64,000 nucleotides of DNA from Anaeromyxobacter dehalogenans 2CP-C (GTDB taxonomy: Bacteria; Myxococcota; Myxococcia; Myxococcales; Anaeromyxobacteraceae). Position numbers and translations under genes: made by a program. Positions 48,540-55,807 of the stretch are shown piece after piece. The DNA is taken from NCBI RefSeq assembly GCF_000013385.1, contig NC_007760.1:1923001-1987000 (forward strand), read 5' to 3'. Under the pieces are notes generated by a model that worked only from the letters and a program-made list of their open reading frames with translations, was not told the DNA's origin and ran no database searches. Within the stretch, counting starts at the first letter, position 1; every line of letters starts with the position of its first letter.

Positions 48540-48938
48540 ATGCTGGAGCAGACCGTCGAGCCCGTGGTCGACGTTCAGAAGGAGGCGTTCATCCGGCTGA
48601 TGGCGGAGACGCTCCCGCTCGCGGGCTACGCCGGCGTGCGCGCCGATCTGCCGGGCTGGGAGACGCCCGACGTGATCCACGGCGCGATGCGCGACCACCG
48701 CCCCAGCCTGTTCTGCGAGGCGCCCAAGCCGGTGTTCCTCGACGTGCTGTCGCCGGGTCCGGTGGCGCTCGAGGAGGTGGCGAGCCGGTGGCAGCTCTTC
48801 TCCTCGGCCGCCGAGCTCGCCGGCGGCGAGTTCCACGTCGTGCTGCCGCGGTGGGTGGCCGGGCGCGACGGGCGCCAGGTCGCGAAGCAGATCGCCGAGC
48901 TGGTCGGCGTCCGCATCGGCTACATCTGGGCGGTCTAG
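48540..48938 (+). CDS. Hypothetical protein
   Basis: 132 residues from ATG 48540, with GGGGAG six bases upstream. The fold looks mixed alpha/beta: VQKEAFIRLMAETLPLAGYA, then RPSLFCEAPKPVFLDVLSPG, a helix (EEVASRWQLFSSAAELAGGE) and FHVVLPRWVAGRDGRQVAKQ with IGYIWAV at the end. No signal or membrane helix. I do not recognise a family. It ends four bases inside the convergent cytochrome lipoprotein gene. Confidence 0.75.
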   Translation: MLEQTVEPVVDVQKEAFIRLMAETLPLAGYAGVRADLPGWETPDVIHGAMRDHRPSLFCEAPKPVFLDVLSPGPVALEEVASRWQLFSSAAELAGGEFHVVLPRWVAGRDGRQVAKQIAELVGVRIGYIWAV

Positions 48939-49789
48939 GGACGGGGCGGCCGCGCCCGCTGCCGCTCCTCCTCCACCGGATCCTTCTCGGGCGGCGCGGC
49001 CTCGTCCCCGGCCCCGGCGACCTCGAACGCGGCCACCGCGCGCAGGAAGCTCCACACCTGGCGCGCGGCCGCCGGGCCGGGATCCTCCGGCCCGTCCGAC
49101 CAGCCCGGGTGGCCCGCCCGCATCCGCGCGTAGAGCGCGTCCGCGGACATCCGGTCGGTGAGGCGCGAGAGGTTCGGACCGGCCTCGCCGCCGGCCTTGC
49201 GCACGCGGTGGCAGCCGATGCAGCGCGCGCCGAAGCGATCCGCGCCGAGGCGCGCGCCGTCGGGGGCGCCGTCCGGGACCGCCAGGGCCCGGCCGTAGGT
49301 CGTGAACGAGTTCGCGAGCTCGAGCGCCACCACGCCGCGCGCCCACCAGAGCCGCGCGCGCGGGTCGGTCTCGAGCCCGCGCTGGTCGAAGGTGGGCCAG
49401 GCGATGACGCGCTCCGGGAGCGGCTGGCCGTCGGCGCGATCCGCCAGCACCGGCTGGAGCTGCCGGACCAGCGTGAGCGGGATGGGGATGGCGCGGCGAT
49501 CCCGGGTCCGCACGATCACCACGTCCGCGCCGCGGGTCCGCTCCACCCGGTCGCTCACCAGCGCCGCGAGCGAGGTGCCCTCCCAGGCCGCCGCCCGGCC
49601 CGACTCCGGGTCGAGGCCGCGCACGGATCGCTGCGGCAACGCGGCCAGCTCGGCCCGGCCGAGCGGGTACGGGCCGCCCTTCACGGCGCCGCGCACCTCG
49701 ACCTCGGTCTCACTGGGGGTGACGCGGGGGAGGCGGGGTCCGGACGAGCATGCGGCCAGGACGAGGAGCAGAACGGTCGGCTTTCTCAT
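48935..49789 (-). CDS. Mono-heme c-type cytochrome lipoprotein with sulfite-oxidase-like N-terminal domain
   Basis: 284 residues from ATG 49789. The signal RKPTVLLLVLAACSSG has a lipobox (LAAC, Cys about residue 13). Residues about 25-150 (VEVRGAVKGGPYPLGRAELA, AAWEGTSLAALVSDR) resemble the molybdopterin-binding (SUOX) fold, but no Cys ligand for molybdenum is seen. The C-terminal domain has one CIGCH heme site and a later Met-containing region (LTDRMSADALYARMRAG), typical of class I cytochrome c. It is an envelope electron carrier, perhaps an electron acceptor for an oxidoreductase. The tail is charged. It diverges from the small gene at 49845. Confidence 0.8.
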   Translation of the reverse strand: MRKPTVLLLVLAACSSGPRLPRVTPSETEVEVRGAVKGGPYPLGRAELAALPQRSVRGLDPESGRAAAWEGTSLAALVSDRVERTRGADVVIVRTRDRRAIPIPLTLVRQLQPVLADRADGQPLPERVIAWPTFDQRGLETDPRARLWWARGVVALELANSFTTYGRALAVPDGAPDGARLGADRFGARCIGCHRVRKAGGEAGPNLSRLTDRMSADALYARMRAGHPGWSDGPEDPGPAAARQVWSFLRAVAAFEVAGAGDEAAPPEKDPVEEERQRARPPRP

Positions 49790-49844
49790 GGGGCTCGTTT
49801 GGGCTATGTTCCCGGCTCCCGACGACCTCTCGGAGCGACTCAGC

Positions 49845-50060
49845 ATGGCACGCGCGTTCATCGGAAGCACGGAATGCCGGGTACACGTGGACAAGGATCT
49901 CGGCGACTCGTGGGCGGTGACGGTCTACCCGCCCCCCACGCAGGCCGGTCCGGCCGCCCCACTGGTGGTGAAGCTCCAGGGGACGGACAAGGAGAAGGCC
50001 ACCAAGGGCGCGCTGGAGATCCTCCAGGGCGCGGGCAAGATCGACAAGTACGAGCTGTAG
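49845..50060 (+). CDS. Small hypothetical protein
   Basis: 71 residues from ATG 49845 (GGAG nine bases upstream). The sequence reads as a small alpha/beta fold: RAFIGSTECRVHVDKDLGDS, WAVTVYPPPTQAGPAAPLVV, and LQGTDKEKATKGALEILQGA with a final Lys-rich helix. It has no low complexity or hydrophobic helix, which favours a real protein. No family recognised. It is divergent from the cytochrome lipoprotein gene with 55 bases between them and converges on the cinA-like gene. Confidence 0.6.
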   Translation: MARAFIGSTECRVHVDKDLGDSWAVTVYPPPTQAGPAAPLVVKLQGTDKEKATKGALEILQGAGKIDKYEL

Positions 50061-50070
50061 GCCGGGGCCG

Positions 50071-50823
50071 TCACGGCCCCTCGGTCCGCAGGATCGAGCC
50101 GGCCGGCAGCGCCGCCAGCAGCGCGCGCAGCGCCGTCTCCACCCGGGCCGCGTCCTTCGCCTCCAGCGTCACCTTCACGCGGTGGTCGGCCCCGGCGTCG
50201 AAGCGCGGGTAGCTGCCGATCTCGACCGCCGGGTGCGCCGCCGCCACCGCGTCGAGCGCGGGCGCGATCTCGCCCTCGCCCGCCGACAGGTACACGCACG
50301 CGAGGCGGAACGGGGGCGCCTGGAGCAGGTGCGCGATGCGCTCGAGCTGGTGGCGGTAGAACTGCGGGACGCCGGGGAGCATCACCACGTTGTCGAGCGC
50401 GAGCGTCGGGTAGCCCTCGTCCCCGAGCAGCCGCGTCCCCTCGGGCACGTCGGCCATGCGCAGGGCCGCCTCGGGCGGCTCGGTGCCCGGGTGGCCGCGC
50501 CGGTGCAGCGCGCGGATGGTCTCGACCAGCGCCGGCGAGCGGTGCATGGGCCGGCCGAGCGCCTCCGCCACGGCGCGCACCGTGATGTCGTCGTGCGTCG
50601 GCCCCACCCCGCCCGAGGTGAACACCCAGTCCACCGCCGGCTGGAGGGCCGCGACCGCGGCGGAGACCTCGTCCACGCGGTCGCGCACGGTCCGGATGGT
50701 GACCAGCTCCACGCCCAGCTCGCGGAGCCGGCGCGCGGTGTACGGCCCGTTCTCGTCCTGGACCTTGGCGGAGAGGACCTCGTTGCCGACGACGACGAGG
50801 GCGGCGGTGGGCGTGCGGGGCAT
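50071..50823 (-). CDS. CinA-like molybdopterin-binding domain protein, lacking the amidohydrolase domain
   Basis: 250 residues. The MoCF-type domain has AALVVVGNEVLSAKVQDENG, WVFTSGGVGPTHDDITVRAV and VVMLPGVPQFYRHQLERIA, as in the N-terminal half of CinA. CinA proteins of many bacteria also carry a C-terminal PncC nicotinamide-nucleotide amidase; here only a second alpha/beta segment (about 170-250) follows and the PncC part is absent. In this half CinA hydrolyses ADP-ribose-type pyrophosphates; the specific role here is open. It starts from ATG 50823 and follows tmk on the same strand. Confidence 0.85.
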   Translation of the reverse strand: MPRTPTAALVVVGNEVLSAKVQDENGPYTARRLRELGVELVTIRTVRDRVDEVSAAVAALQPAVDWVFTSGGVGPTHDDITVRAVAEALGRPMHRSPALVETIRALHRRGHPGTEPPEAALRMADVPEGTRLLGDEGYPTLALDNVVMLPGVPQFYRHQLERIAHLLQAPPFRLACVYLSAGEGEIAPALDAVAAAHPAVEIGSYPRFDAGADHRVKVTLEAKDAARVETALRALLAALPAGSILRTEGP

Positions 50824-50865
50824 CGCCCCCCTGCGTAACCCGTCCCGCGCGCGGGCGCCAGCCGG

Positions 50866-51522
50866 CTACAGGGTCGAGGCGGCCGCCCACACCGCGGCGG
50901 CCACCGCCTCCACCGGGCGCTCGCCGTCGATCTCGACGACGCTCTCGCCGGCCTGGCGCAGCAGCGCGATGGCGCGGTCGTACTCGGCGGCCACCCTCCG
51001 CTGGAACGCGCCCACCTCGTAGATCTCGCGGTCGAGCGAGGCGGCGCGCCGGCGCCGGAGCGCGACCTCGGGCCGCACCCGGAGGAACAGCGTCGCGTCG
51101 GGCGGGCCCGCCGCGGCGTTCACCGTGCGGACCCACTCCATCTCGCCCAGCGCCGCGCCCTGGTAGGCGAGCGACGAGAGCGTGTAGCGGTCGGAGACGA
51201 CGTCGATCCCCGCGGCGAGCTTCGGGTCGATCTCGACCGCCCGGTGGTCCCGGCGATCCGCCGCGAACAGCAGCGCGAGCGCGTGCGGGTCGAAGTCCGC
51301 GCCGCCGCCGCCGCCCACGCGGCGCGTCAGCACCTGGCGCACGAGCGCGCCCACCGGCCCGCCGGACGGCTCGGCGGTGACGTGGGCGGTGCGGCCGTCG
51401 GCGCGGAGCCGCTCGCCGAGCAGCCGGGCCTGCGTGGTGGTGCCGGCGCCGTCGAGCCCCTCGACGACGACGAAGCGGCCGCGAGCGGCCGGACGTCCGC
51501 GCCCGCCGCCCGCCGCGCTCAC
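50866..51522 (-). CDS. tmk: Thymidylate kinase
   Basis: 218 residues from GTG 51522, overlapping the stop of the upstream gene (GTGA). P-loop VVVEGLDGAGTTTQARLLGE (Walker A GLDGAGTT, about 22-29). The DR(Y/H) motif is SDRYTLSSLAYQG (about residue 107), and the LID region is RRRRAASLDREIYE. It phosphorylates dTMP to dTDP for DNA synthesis. The GTG start has a short Gly/Arg leader before the conserved beta strand, slightly longer than usual. Confidence 0.92.
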   Translation of the reverse strand: MSAAGGGRGRPAARGRFVVVEGLDGAGTTTQARLLGERLRADGRTAHVTAEPSGGPVGALVRQVLTRRVGGGGGADFDPHALALLFAADRRDHRAVEIDPKLAAGIDVVSDRYTLSSLAYQGAALGEMEWVRTVNAAAGPPDATLFLRVRPEVALRRRRAASLDREIYEVGAFQRRVAAEYDRAIALLRQAGESVVEIDGERPVEAVAAAVWAAASTL

Positions 51523-51899
51523 GGATCCAGCCTCAGCGTCTCGCGCAGGGCGCGGAACCGCGCGTAGAGCGCGTCCTCCTCGCTCATCAGCCGGCGGGCG
51601 CGCAGGAAGGAGCGGATGGCGAGCGCGAGCAGCACCAGCGCCGCCGCGACGGCCAGGTACAGGAACACCGGCGGGCCCTTCGCCACCTTGCGGACCATGC
51701 CGGGCTTGAGCCTGCCCCAGCGGTCCCAGGCGAGCGCGATGGACGCGCCCACGGCGATGAGGCCGGCGAAGATCTCGTAGGCGCCGCGCCGGGCCACGTC
51801 GATGGACCGGCGGACCTCCAGCCGCTTCGCGAGCGCGTCGTGCTCGGCGCGCAGCGCGCCGGTCTCCGGGCCGGGGTGGGTGGGCGTGACGGTGCTCAT
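51519..51899 (-). CDS. Hypothetical membrane protein with two helices
   Basis: 126 residues from ATG 51899. A charged start (LRAEHDALAKRLEVRRSIDV) is followed by two membrane segments (about 42-60 and 76-95) and a cytoplasmic C-terminal helix (RRLMSEEDALYARFRALRET). No family recognised. Sandwiched between thrC (11 bases) and tmk (overlap), so translated with them. Confidence 0.75.
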   Translation of the reverse strand: MSTVTPTHPGPETGALRAEHDALAKRLEVRRSIDVARRGAYEIFAGLIAVGASIALAWDRWGRLKPGMVRKVAKGPPVFLYLAVAAALVLLALAIRSFLRARRLMSEEDALYARFRALRETLRLDP

Positions 51900-51910
51900 G
51901 GCCCGGCGTT

Positions 51911-53269
51911 CTACCCTCGCCCGAAGCGGCCGGCAATCGCGTCCTGGACCGCGCCGAGCGTGGCGGGGAGCTGGACGGCCGGGTTGGGCAGCCCGGCGCG
52001 GATGCCGGGCAAGGTCTGGTCGTGGTAGCCGACCTTGAAGTCGGAGAACTTGAGGCCGTGCGCGGTGGAGATCACCACCACCCGCTCGCCCCTCCTCACC
52101 ACCCCGCGGGCGGCGAGCTTCTCGAGCGCCGCGAGCGCCACGCCGGTGTGCGGGCAGGTGAACATGCCGGCCCGGTCGGCGCGCGCGGCCGCGTCGGCGA
52201 GTTCCTGCTCGCTCGCCTGCTCGACCACGCCGTCGAGCGCCTCCAGCGCGCGCAGGGCGCGGCGCGCCGACACCGGGGCGCCGATCTGGATGGCGGACGC
52301 GAGCGTCTTCCGCGCGGCGAGCGGCTCGACCTCCACCGCCGCGGTGGGCTTCACCCCGGCGCCGGTGGTGGCGCGCCAGAGCGGGTTCGCGTGCTCCGCC
52401 TGGGCGACCACCAGGCGCGGGAGCCGGTCCACCAGCCCCAGCTCCTTCATGAGCAGGAAGCCCTTCCCCACCGCGCTCGCGTTGCCGAGGTTGCCGCCCG
52501 GGATCACGATCCAGTCGGGCGAGGTCCAGCCGAGCTGCTGCGCGATCTCGATGGAGGCGGTCTTCTGCCCCTCGATGCGCAGCGAGTTCATCGAGTTCGC
52601 GAGGTAGATGTCCTTGGTGCGGCTGAGCTGCTTCACCACCTGCATGCAGCCGTCGAAGTCGGTGTCGAGCTCGAGCACCAGCGCGCCGTTGGAGATGGGC
52701 TGGACGAGCTGCGCGGTGGAGATCTTGCCGCGCGGCAGCAGCACCACGCTGGGGATGCCGGCGGCGGCGCAGTAGGCGGAGAGCGCGGCCGACGTGTCGC
52801 CGGTGGAGGCGCAGGCGACCGCGCGGACCGCGGCGCCGCGGGCCCGCATCTCCTTCACCGCGGAGACGAGCACCGTCATCCCCAGGTCCTTGAAGGACCC
52901 GGTGTGCGTGACGCCGCACTCCTTCAGCCACACGTCGTCGAGGCCCAGCTCGCGGGCGTAGCGGTCGATCCGGAGCAGCGGGCTGCCGCCCTCGAACATC
53001 GAGACCACGTTCTCGTCGGCGATCCCCGGGTAGACCCACTCCTTCTTGCCCCACACGCCGGAGCCGTACGGCCAGGCGCCCAGCTTGAAGCGCCCGTCGA
53101 ACAGCGCCTTCCACGCGGCGGCGCTGCGCGTGGCGAGCGCGGCGCGGTCGTGCTCGACCTCGAGCAGCCCGCCGCAGCGCGGGCACTCGTAGACCACCTC
53201 GGTGAGCTCGGCGCGGAAGTCGCAGCCGTCCGCGCAGCGGAACCAGGACGAGAACTGGGGCGCGGACAT
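51911..53269 (-). CDS. thrC: Threonine synthase
   Basis: 452 residues from ATG 53269. A short zinc-ribbon N-terminus (FRCADGCDFRAEL, YECPRCGG) precedes the PLP fold type II core. The PLP Lys is in THTGSFKDLGMTVLVSA (about residue 114), and a Ser/Gly loop for the phosphate is at VIPGGNLGNASAVGKG. The enzyme converts O-phosphohomoserine to threonine. The long form with an N-terminal ribbon is of the kind found in actinobacteria and archaea. It starts two bases after the stop of the aminotransferase gene, suggesting a shared amino-acid operon. Confidence 0.93.
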   Translation of the reverse strand: MSAPQFSSWFRCADGCDFRAELTEVVYECPRCGGLLEVEHDRAALATRSAAAWKALFDGRFKLGAWPYGSGVWGKKEWVYPGIADENVVSMFEGGSPLLRIDRYARELGLDDVWLKECGVTHTGSFKDLGMTVLVSAVKEMRARGAAVRAVACASTGDTSAALSAYCAAAGIPSVVLLPRGKISTAQLVQPISNGALVLELDTDFDGCMQVVKQLSRTKDIYLANSMNSLRIEGQKTASIEIAQQLGWTSPDWIVIPGGNLGNASAVGKGFLLMKELGLVDRLPRLVVAQAEHANPLWRATTGAGVKPTAAVEVEPLAARKTLASAIQIGAPVSARRALRALEALDGVVEQASEQELADAAARADRAGMFTCPHTGVALAALEKLAARGVVRRGERVVVISTAHGLKFSDFKVGYHDQTLPGIRAGLPNPAVQLPATLGAVQDAIAGRFGRG

Positions 53270-53271
53270 CG

Positions 53272-54477
53272 CTACCGCCCGCCCGGGCCCTTCTTGAGGA
53301 ACTTCTCGATCCGCTCGGCGGCGAGCTGCACGCGCGGCTCGTCCACGATGAGCGCGATGCGGACGCTGCCCTCGCCGGCCGGGCCGAAGCCGATGCCGGG
53401 GGCGACCGCCACGCCGGCCTCGTCGATGAGGCGCTTGCAGAACTCCAGCGAGCCGAGCTGGCGGAACGGCTCGGGGATGGGCGCCCAGGCGAACATCGAG
53501 GCGGCCGGCGCCGGCACCTGCCAGCCGGCCGCGCCGAAGTGGCGGACCAGCGCGTCGCGGCGGACCCGGTACTTCTCGCGGATCTTCACCACCTCGTCGT
53601 CGCACTCGTCGAGCGCGGTCATGGCGGCCGCCTGCACCGCGCCGAACAGGCCGTAGTCGAGGTAGCTCTTCACCCGCGCCGCCGCGGCCACCAGCGCCGG
53701 GTTGCCGGCGCAGAAGCCGACGCGCCAGCCCGGCATGTTGTAGCTCTTCGACAGCGACATGAACTCGAGCGTGCGGTCGCGCGCGCCCGGCACCGCCAGC
53801 ATCGACGGCGCCTTCGGGCCGTCGAAGACGATGTCGCAGTAGGCCAGGTCGGACACGATGAACATGTCCCGCGCCTCGGCGAACCGGACGATCTTCTCGA
53901 ACAGCTCCTGCGTGCCGACGGCCGCGGTCGGGTTCGCGGGGAAGTTCACCACCAGGCCCTTCGGCCGCTTCTCGGCCCGCTCGGCCGCGGCCACCAGCGA
54001 CTCGAAGAAGTCCACGCCCGGGCCCACCGCCACCGGCAGCGACTCCGCGCCGGCCAGCACCGCGCCGAACGCGTGGATGGGATAGGTCGGCGCCGGCGCG
54101 AGGACCGTGTCGCCCTCGGAGAGCATCGCGATGAGGGCGTGCCCGATGCCCTCCTTCGAGCCGATGGTGACGAGCACCTCGCGCTCGGGATCGACCTCGA
54201 CGCCGTGGCGGCGCTTCCACCAGCGCGACACCGACGCCCGCAGCTCCGGCAGGCCGCGCGGGTTCAGGTACCGGTGGAGCTTCGGGTCGCCGACCGCGCT
54301 GCGCAGCCGCTCCACGATCCGGTCCGGCGTGGCGCCGTCCGGATTGCCCATGGAGAAGTCCACCACGTCCACGCCGCGGGCGATGGCCTCGTCGCGCAGG
54401 CGGTCGGTGACGGTGAAGACGTACGGCGGCAGGCGCTTGACGCGCGCAAAGGCCTCGGGGTCGTTGAAGGTCTTCAT
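53272..54477 (-). CDS. PLP-dependent class I/II aminotransferase (alanine/aspartate type)
   Basis: 401 residues from ATG 54477. PLP fold type I: the Schiff-base Lys is in SLSKSYNMPGWRVGF (about residue 240), GLVVNFPANPTAAVG holds the Asn, and DLAYCDIVFDG the Asp. The closest named types are AlaC/AlaT alanine transaminases and LL-diaminopimelate aminotransferase-like proteins. Adjacent threonine synthase (two bases downstream) suggests aspartate-family metabolism. The substrate cannot be fixed from sequence alone. Confidence 0.9.
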   Translation of the reverse strand: MKTFNDPEAFARVKRLPPYVFTVTDRLRDEAIARGVDVVDFSMGNPDGATPDRIVERLRSAVGDPKLHRYLNPRGLPELRASVSRWWKRRHGVEVDPEREVLVTIGSKEGIGHALIAMLSEGDTVLAPAPTYPIHAFGAVLAGAESLPVAVGPGVDFFESLVAAAERAEKRPKGLVVNFPANPTAAVGTQELFEKIVRFAEARDMFIVSDLAYCDIVFDGPKAPSMLAVPGARDRTLEFMSLSKSYNMPGWRVGFCAGNPALVAAAARVKSYLDYGLFGAVQAAAMTALDECDDEVVKIREKYRVRRDALVRHFGAAGWQVPAPAASMFAWAPIPEPFRQLGSLEFCKRLIDEAGVAVAPGIGFGPAGEGSVRIALIVDEPRVQLAAERIEKFLKKGPGGR

Positions 54478-54527
54478 GGCGGGACCCGCCAATTTGCCGG
54501 GACGCGCGCCGAATGGCAAGCGCCGAG

Positions 54528-55082
54528 CTACCCGGCCGTGACGGGGGCGCGTGCCCCGCAAGCGGGACATGACCCGGAGGTCACCACCCAGGCGCCGCAG
54601 CCGCAGCGCCAGCCGGCCGGGCCGGCCTCGACGGGCGCGCCGCCGGCCAGCGGCAGCCGCATCCCGCAGCGACCGCAGAGCCGCTCCCCCGGCATCGCCG
54701 GCGTCCGGCAGTAGCGGCACGTCACGAACGCCGGCAGCGGCGTGCGCTCCGCGTCGGGGAGCTCCGCCCCGGTCCGCTCGACGTCCGGCGCGGGGGCGAC
54801 GTCCACCTCGACCGGCGCGGCGCGCGTCGGCTCCAGCGCCTCCGCCAGGCCGTCCGGCGGCGGCGGCGGCAACGGGGGGAAGGCCTCCTCGCCCACCCGC
54901 GTCGGCTCCAGCCCGGGCACGCTGTCGTCCTGCGCCTGGACCGCCGCGAACAGCGTCGGCTCCAGGCCGTCGAGCGGCGGCACCTCGTCCCCGGCCACGC
55001 CGTGGAGGGCGAGGCGCTTGCCGCACACCTCGCACTCGGAGCCGAGGGCCTGGGGGTGGTCGCAGACGGGGCAGACGATCAT
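54528..55082 (-). CDS. Zinc-ribbon protein (unknown)
   Basis: 184 residues from ATG 55082 with three or more Cys-pair ribbons: CPVCDHPQALGSECEVCGKR at the start, and CRYCRTPAMPGERLCGRCG and CGCGAWVVTSGSCPACGAR at the end. The middle is Pro/Glu/Ala-rich and disordered. The pattern suggests metal-binding ribbons joined by a linker. The partner (protein or nucleic acid) is unknown. It lies between pcm (10 bases) and the aminotransferase (50 bases) on the same strand. Confidence 0.75.
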   Translation of the reverse strand: MIVCPVCDHPQALGSECEVCGKRLALHGVAGDEVPPLDGLEPTLFAAVQAQDDSVPGLEPTRVGEEAFPPLPPPPPDGLAEALEPTRAAPVEVDVAPAPDVERTGAELPDAERTPLPAFVTCRYCRTPAMPGERLCGRCGMRLPLAGGAPVEAGPAGWRCGCGAWVVTSGSCPACGARAPVTAG

Positions 55083-55092
55083 GCGCGCGGGA

Positions 55093-55722
55093 TCATACCG
55101 CAGGCGGGAGGTGCGTGAGCGGGACGAAGCGCACGGGGAGGAGGTCCTCGATCTCCTCGATCCCGTCCGCGGCGCGCTCCAGCACGCGGAGCACCTGCTC
55201 CGACTCCGCCTCACCCACCGGCAGCACCATCCGTCCGCCCGGCGCGAGCTGCGCCCGGAGCGGCGGCGGGACCTGCGGCGCGGCGGCGGTGACGAGGATG
55301 CGATCGAACGGCGCGGCCTCCGGCCAGCCCAGCGCGCCGTCGCCCTCGCGCAGGTGGACGTTCGCGAGCCCGAGGTCGCCGAGCAGCAGCGCGCGCGCCC
55401 GCGCCGCCAGCCCGGGGACGATCTCCACCGACCAGACCTCGCCGGCGAGCCGCGCCAGCAGCGCGGTCTGGTAGCCCGAGCCGGTGCCGACCTCGAGCAC
55501 CCGCTCGCCGCCGTCGAGCCCGAGCGCCTCGGTCATGAACGCGACCACGAACGGCTGCGAGATGGTCTGGCCGAAGCCGATGGGCAGCGGCCGGTCGGCG
55601 TAGGCCTCGGCCACGAGGTGCGGCGGCACGAAGCGGGCGCGATCGAGCTCCGCGATCGCGTCGAGGACGCGCCGGTCGCGGATGCCCATGTGGCCGAGCC
55701 ACTCGGCGAGCTCCCTGCTCAC
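55093..55722 (-). CDS. pcm: Protein-L-isoaspartate O-methyltransferase
   Basis: 209 residues from GTG 55722. The PCMT signature is present: IRDRRVLDAIAELDRARFVP, PIGFGQTISQPFVVAFMTEA and the SAM motif VLEVGTGSGYQTALLARLAG. It methylates L-isoaspartyl residues formed by protein aging so that they can revert to aspartate. Length is normal for the family. Downstream of recG on the same strand by 85 bases. Confidence 0.94.
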   Translation of the reverse strand: MSRELAEWLGHMGIRDRRVLDAIAELDRARFVPPHLVAEAYADRPLPIGFGQTISQPFVVAFMTEALGLDGGERVLEVGTGSGYQTALLARLAGEVWSVEIVPGLAARARALLLGDLGLANVHLREGDGALGWPEAAPFDRILVTAAAPQVPPPLRAQLAPGGRMVLPVGEAESEQVLRVLERAADGIEEIEDLLPVRFVPLTHLPPAV

Positions 55723-55807
55723 GCCCGATGCTAGGCACTCCCGCGCCGCGCCCGCGAGGTGGCGCGCCGCCGCCGTCCGCCGGGGCGAGCCCGCCGGGGG
55801 CGGCTCG

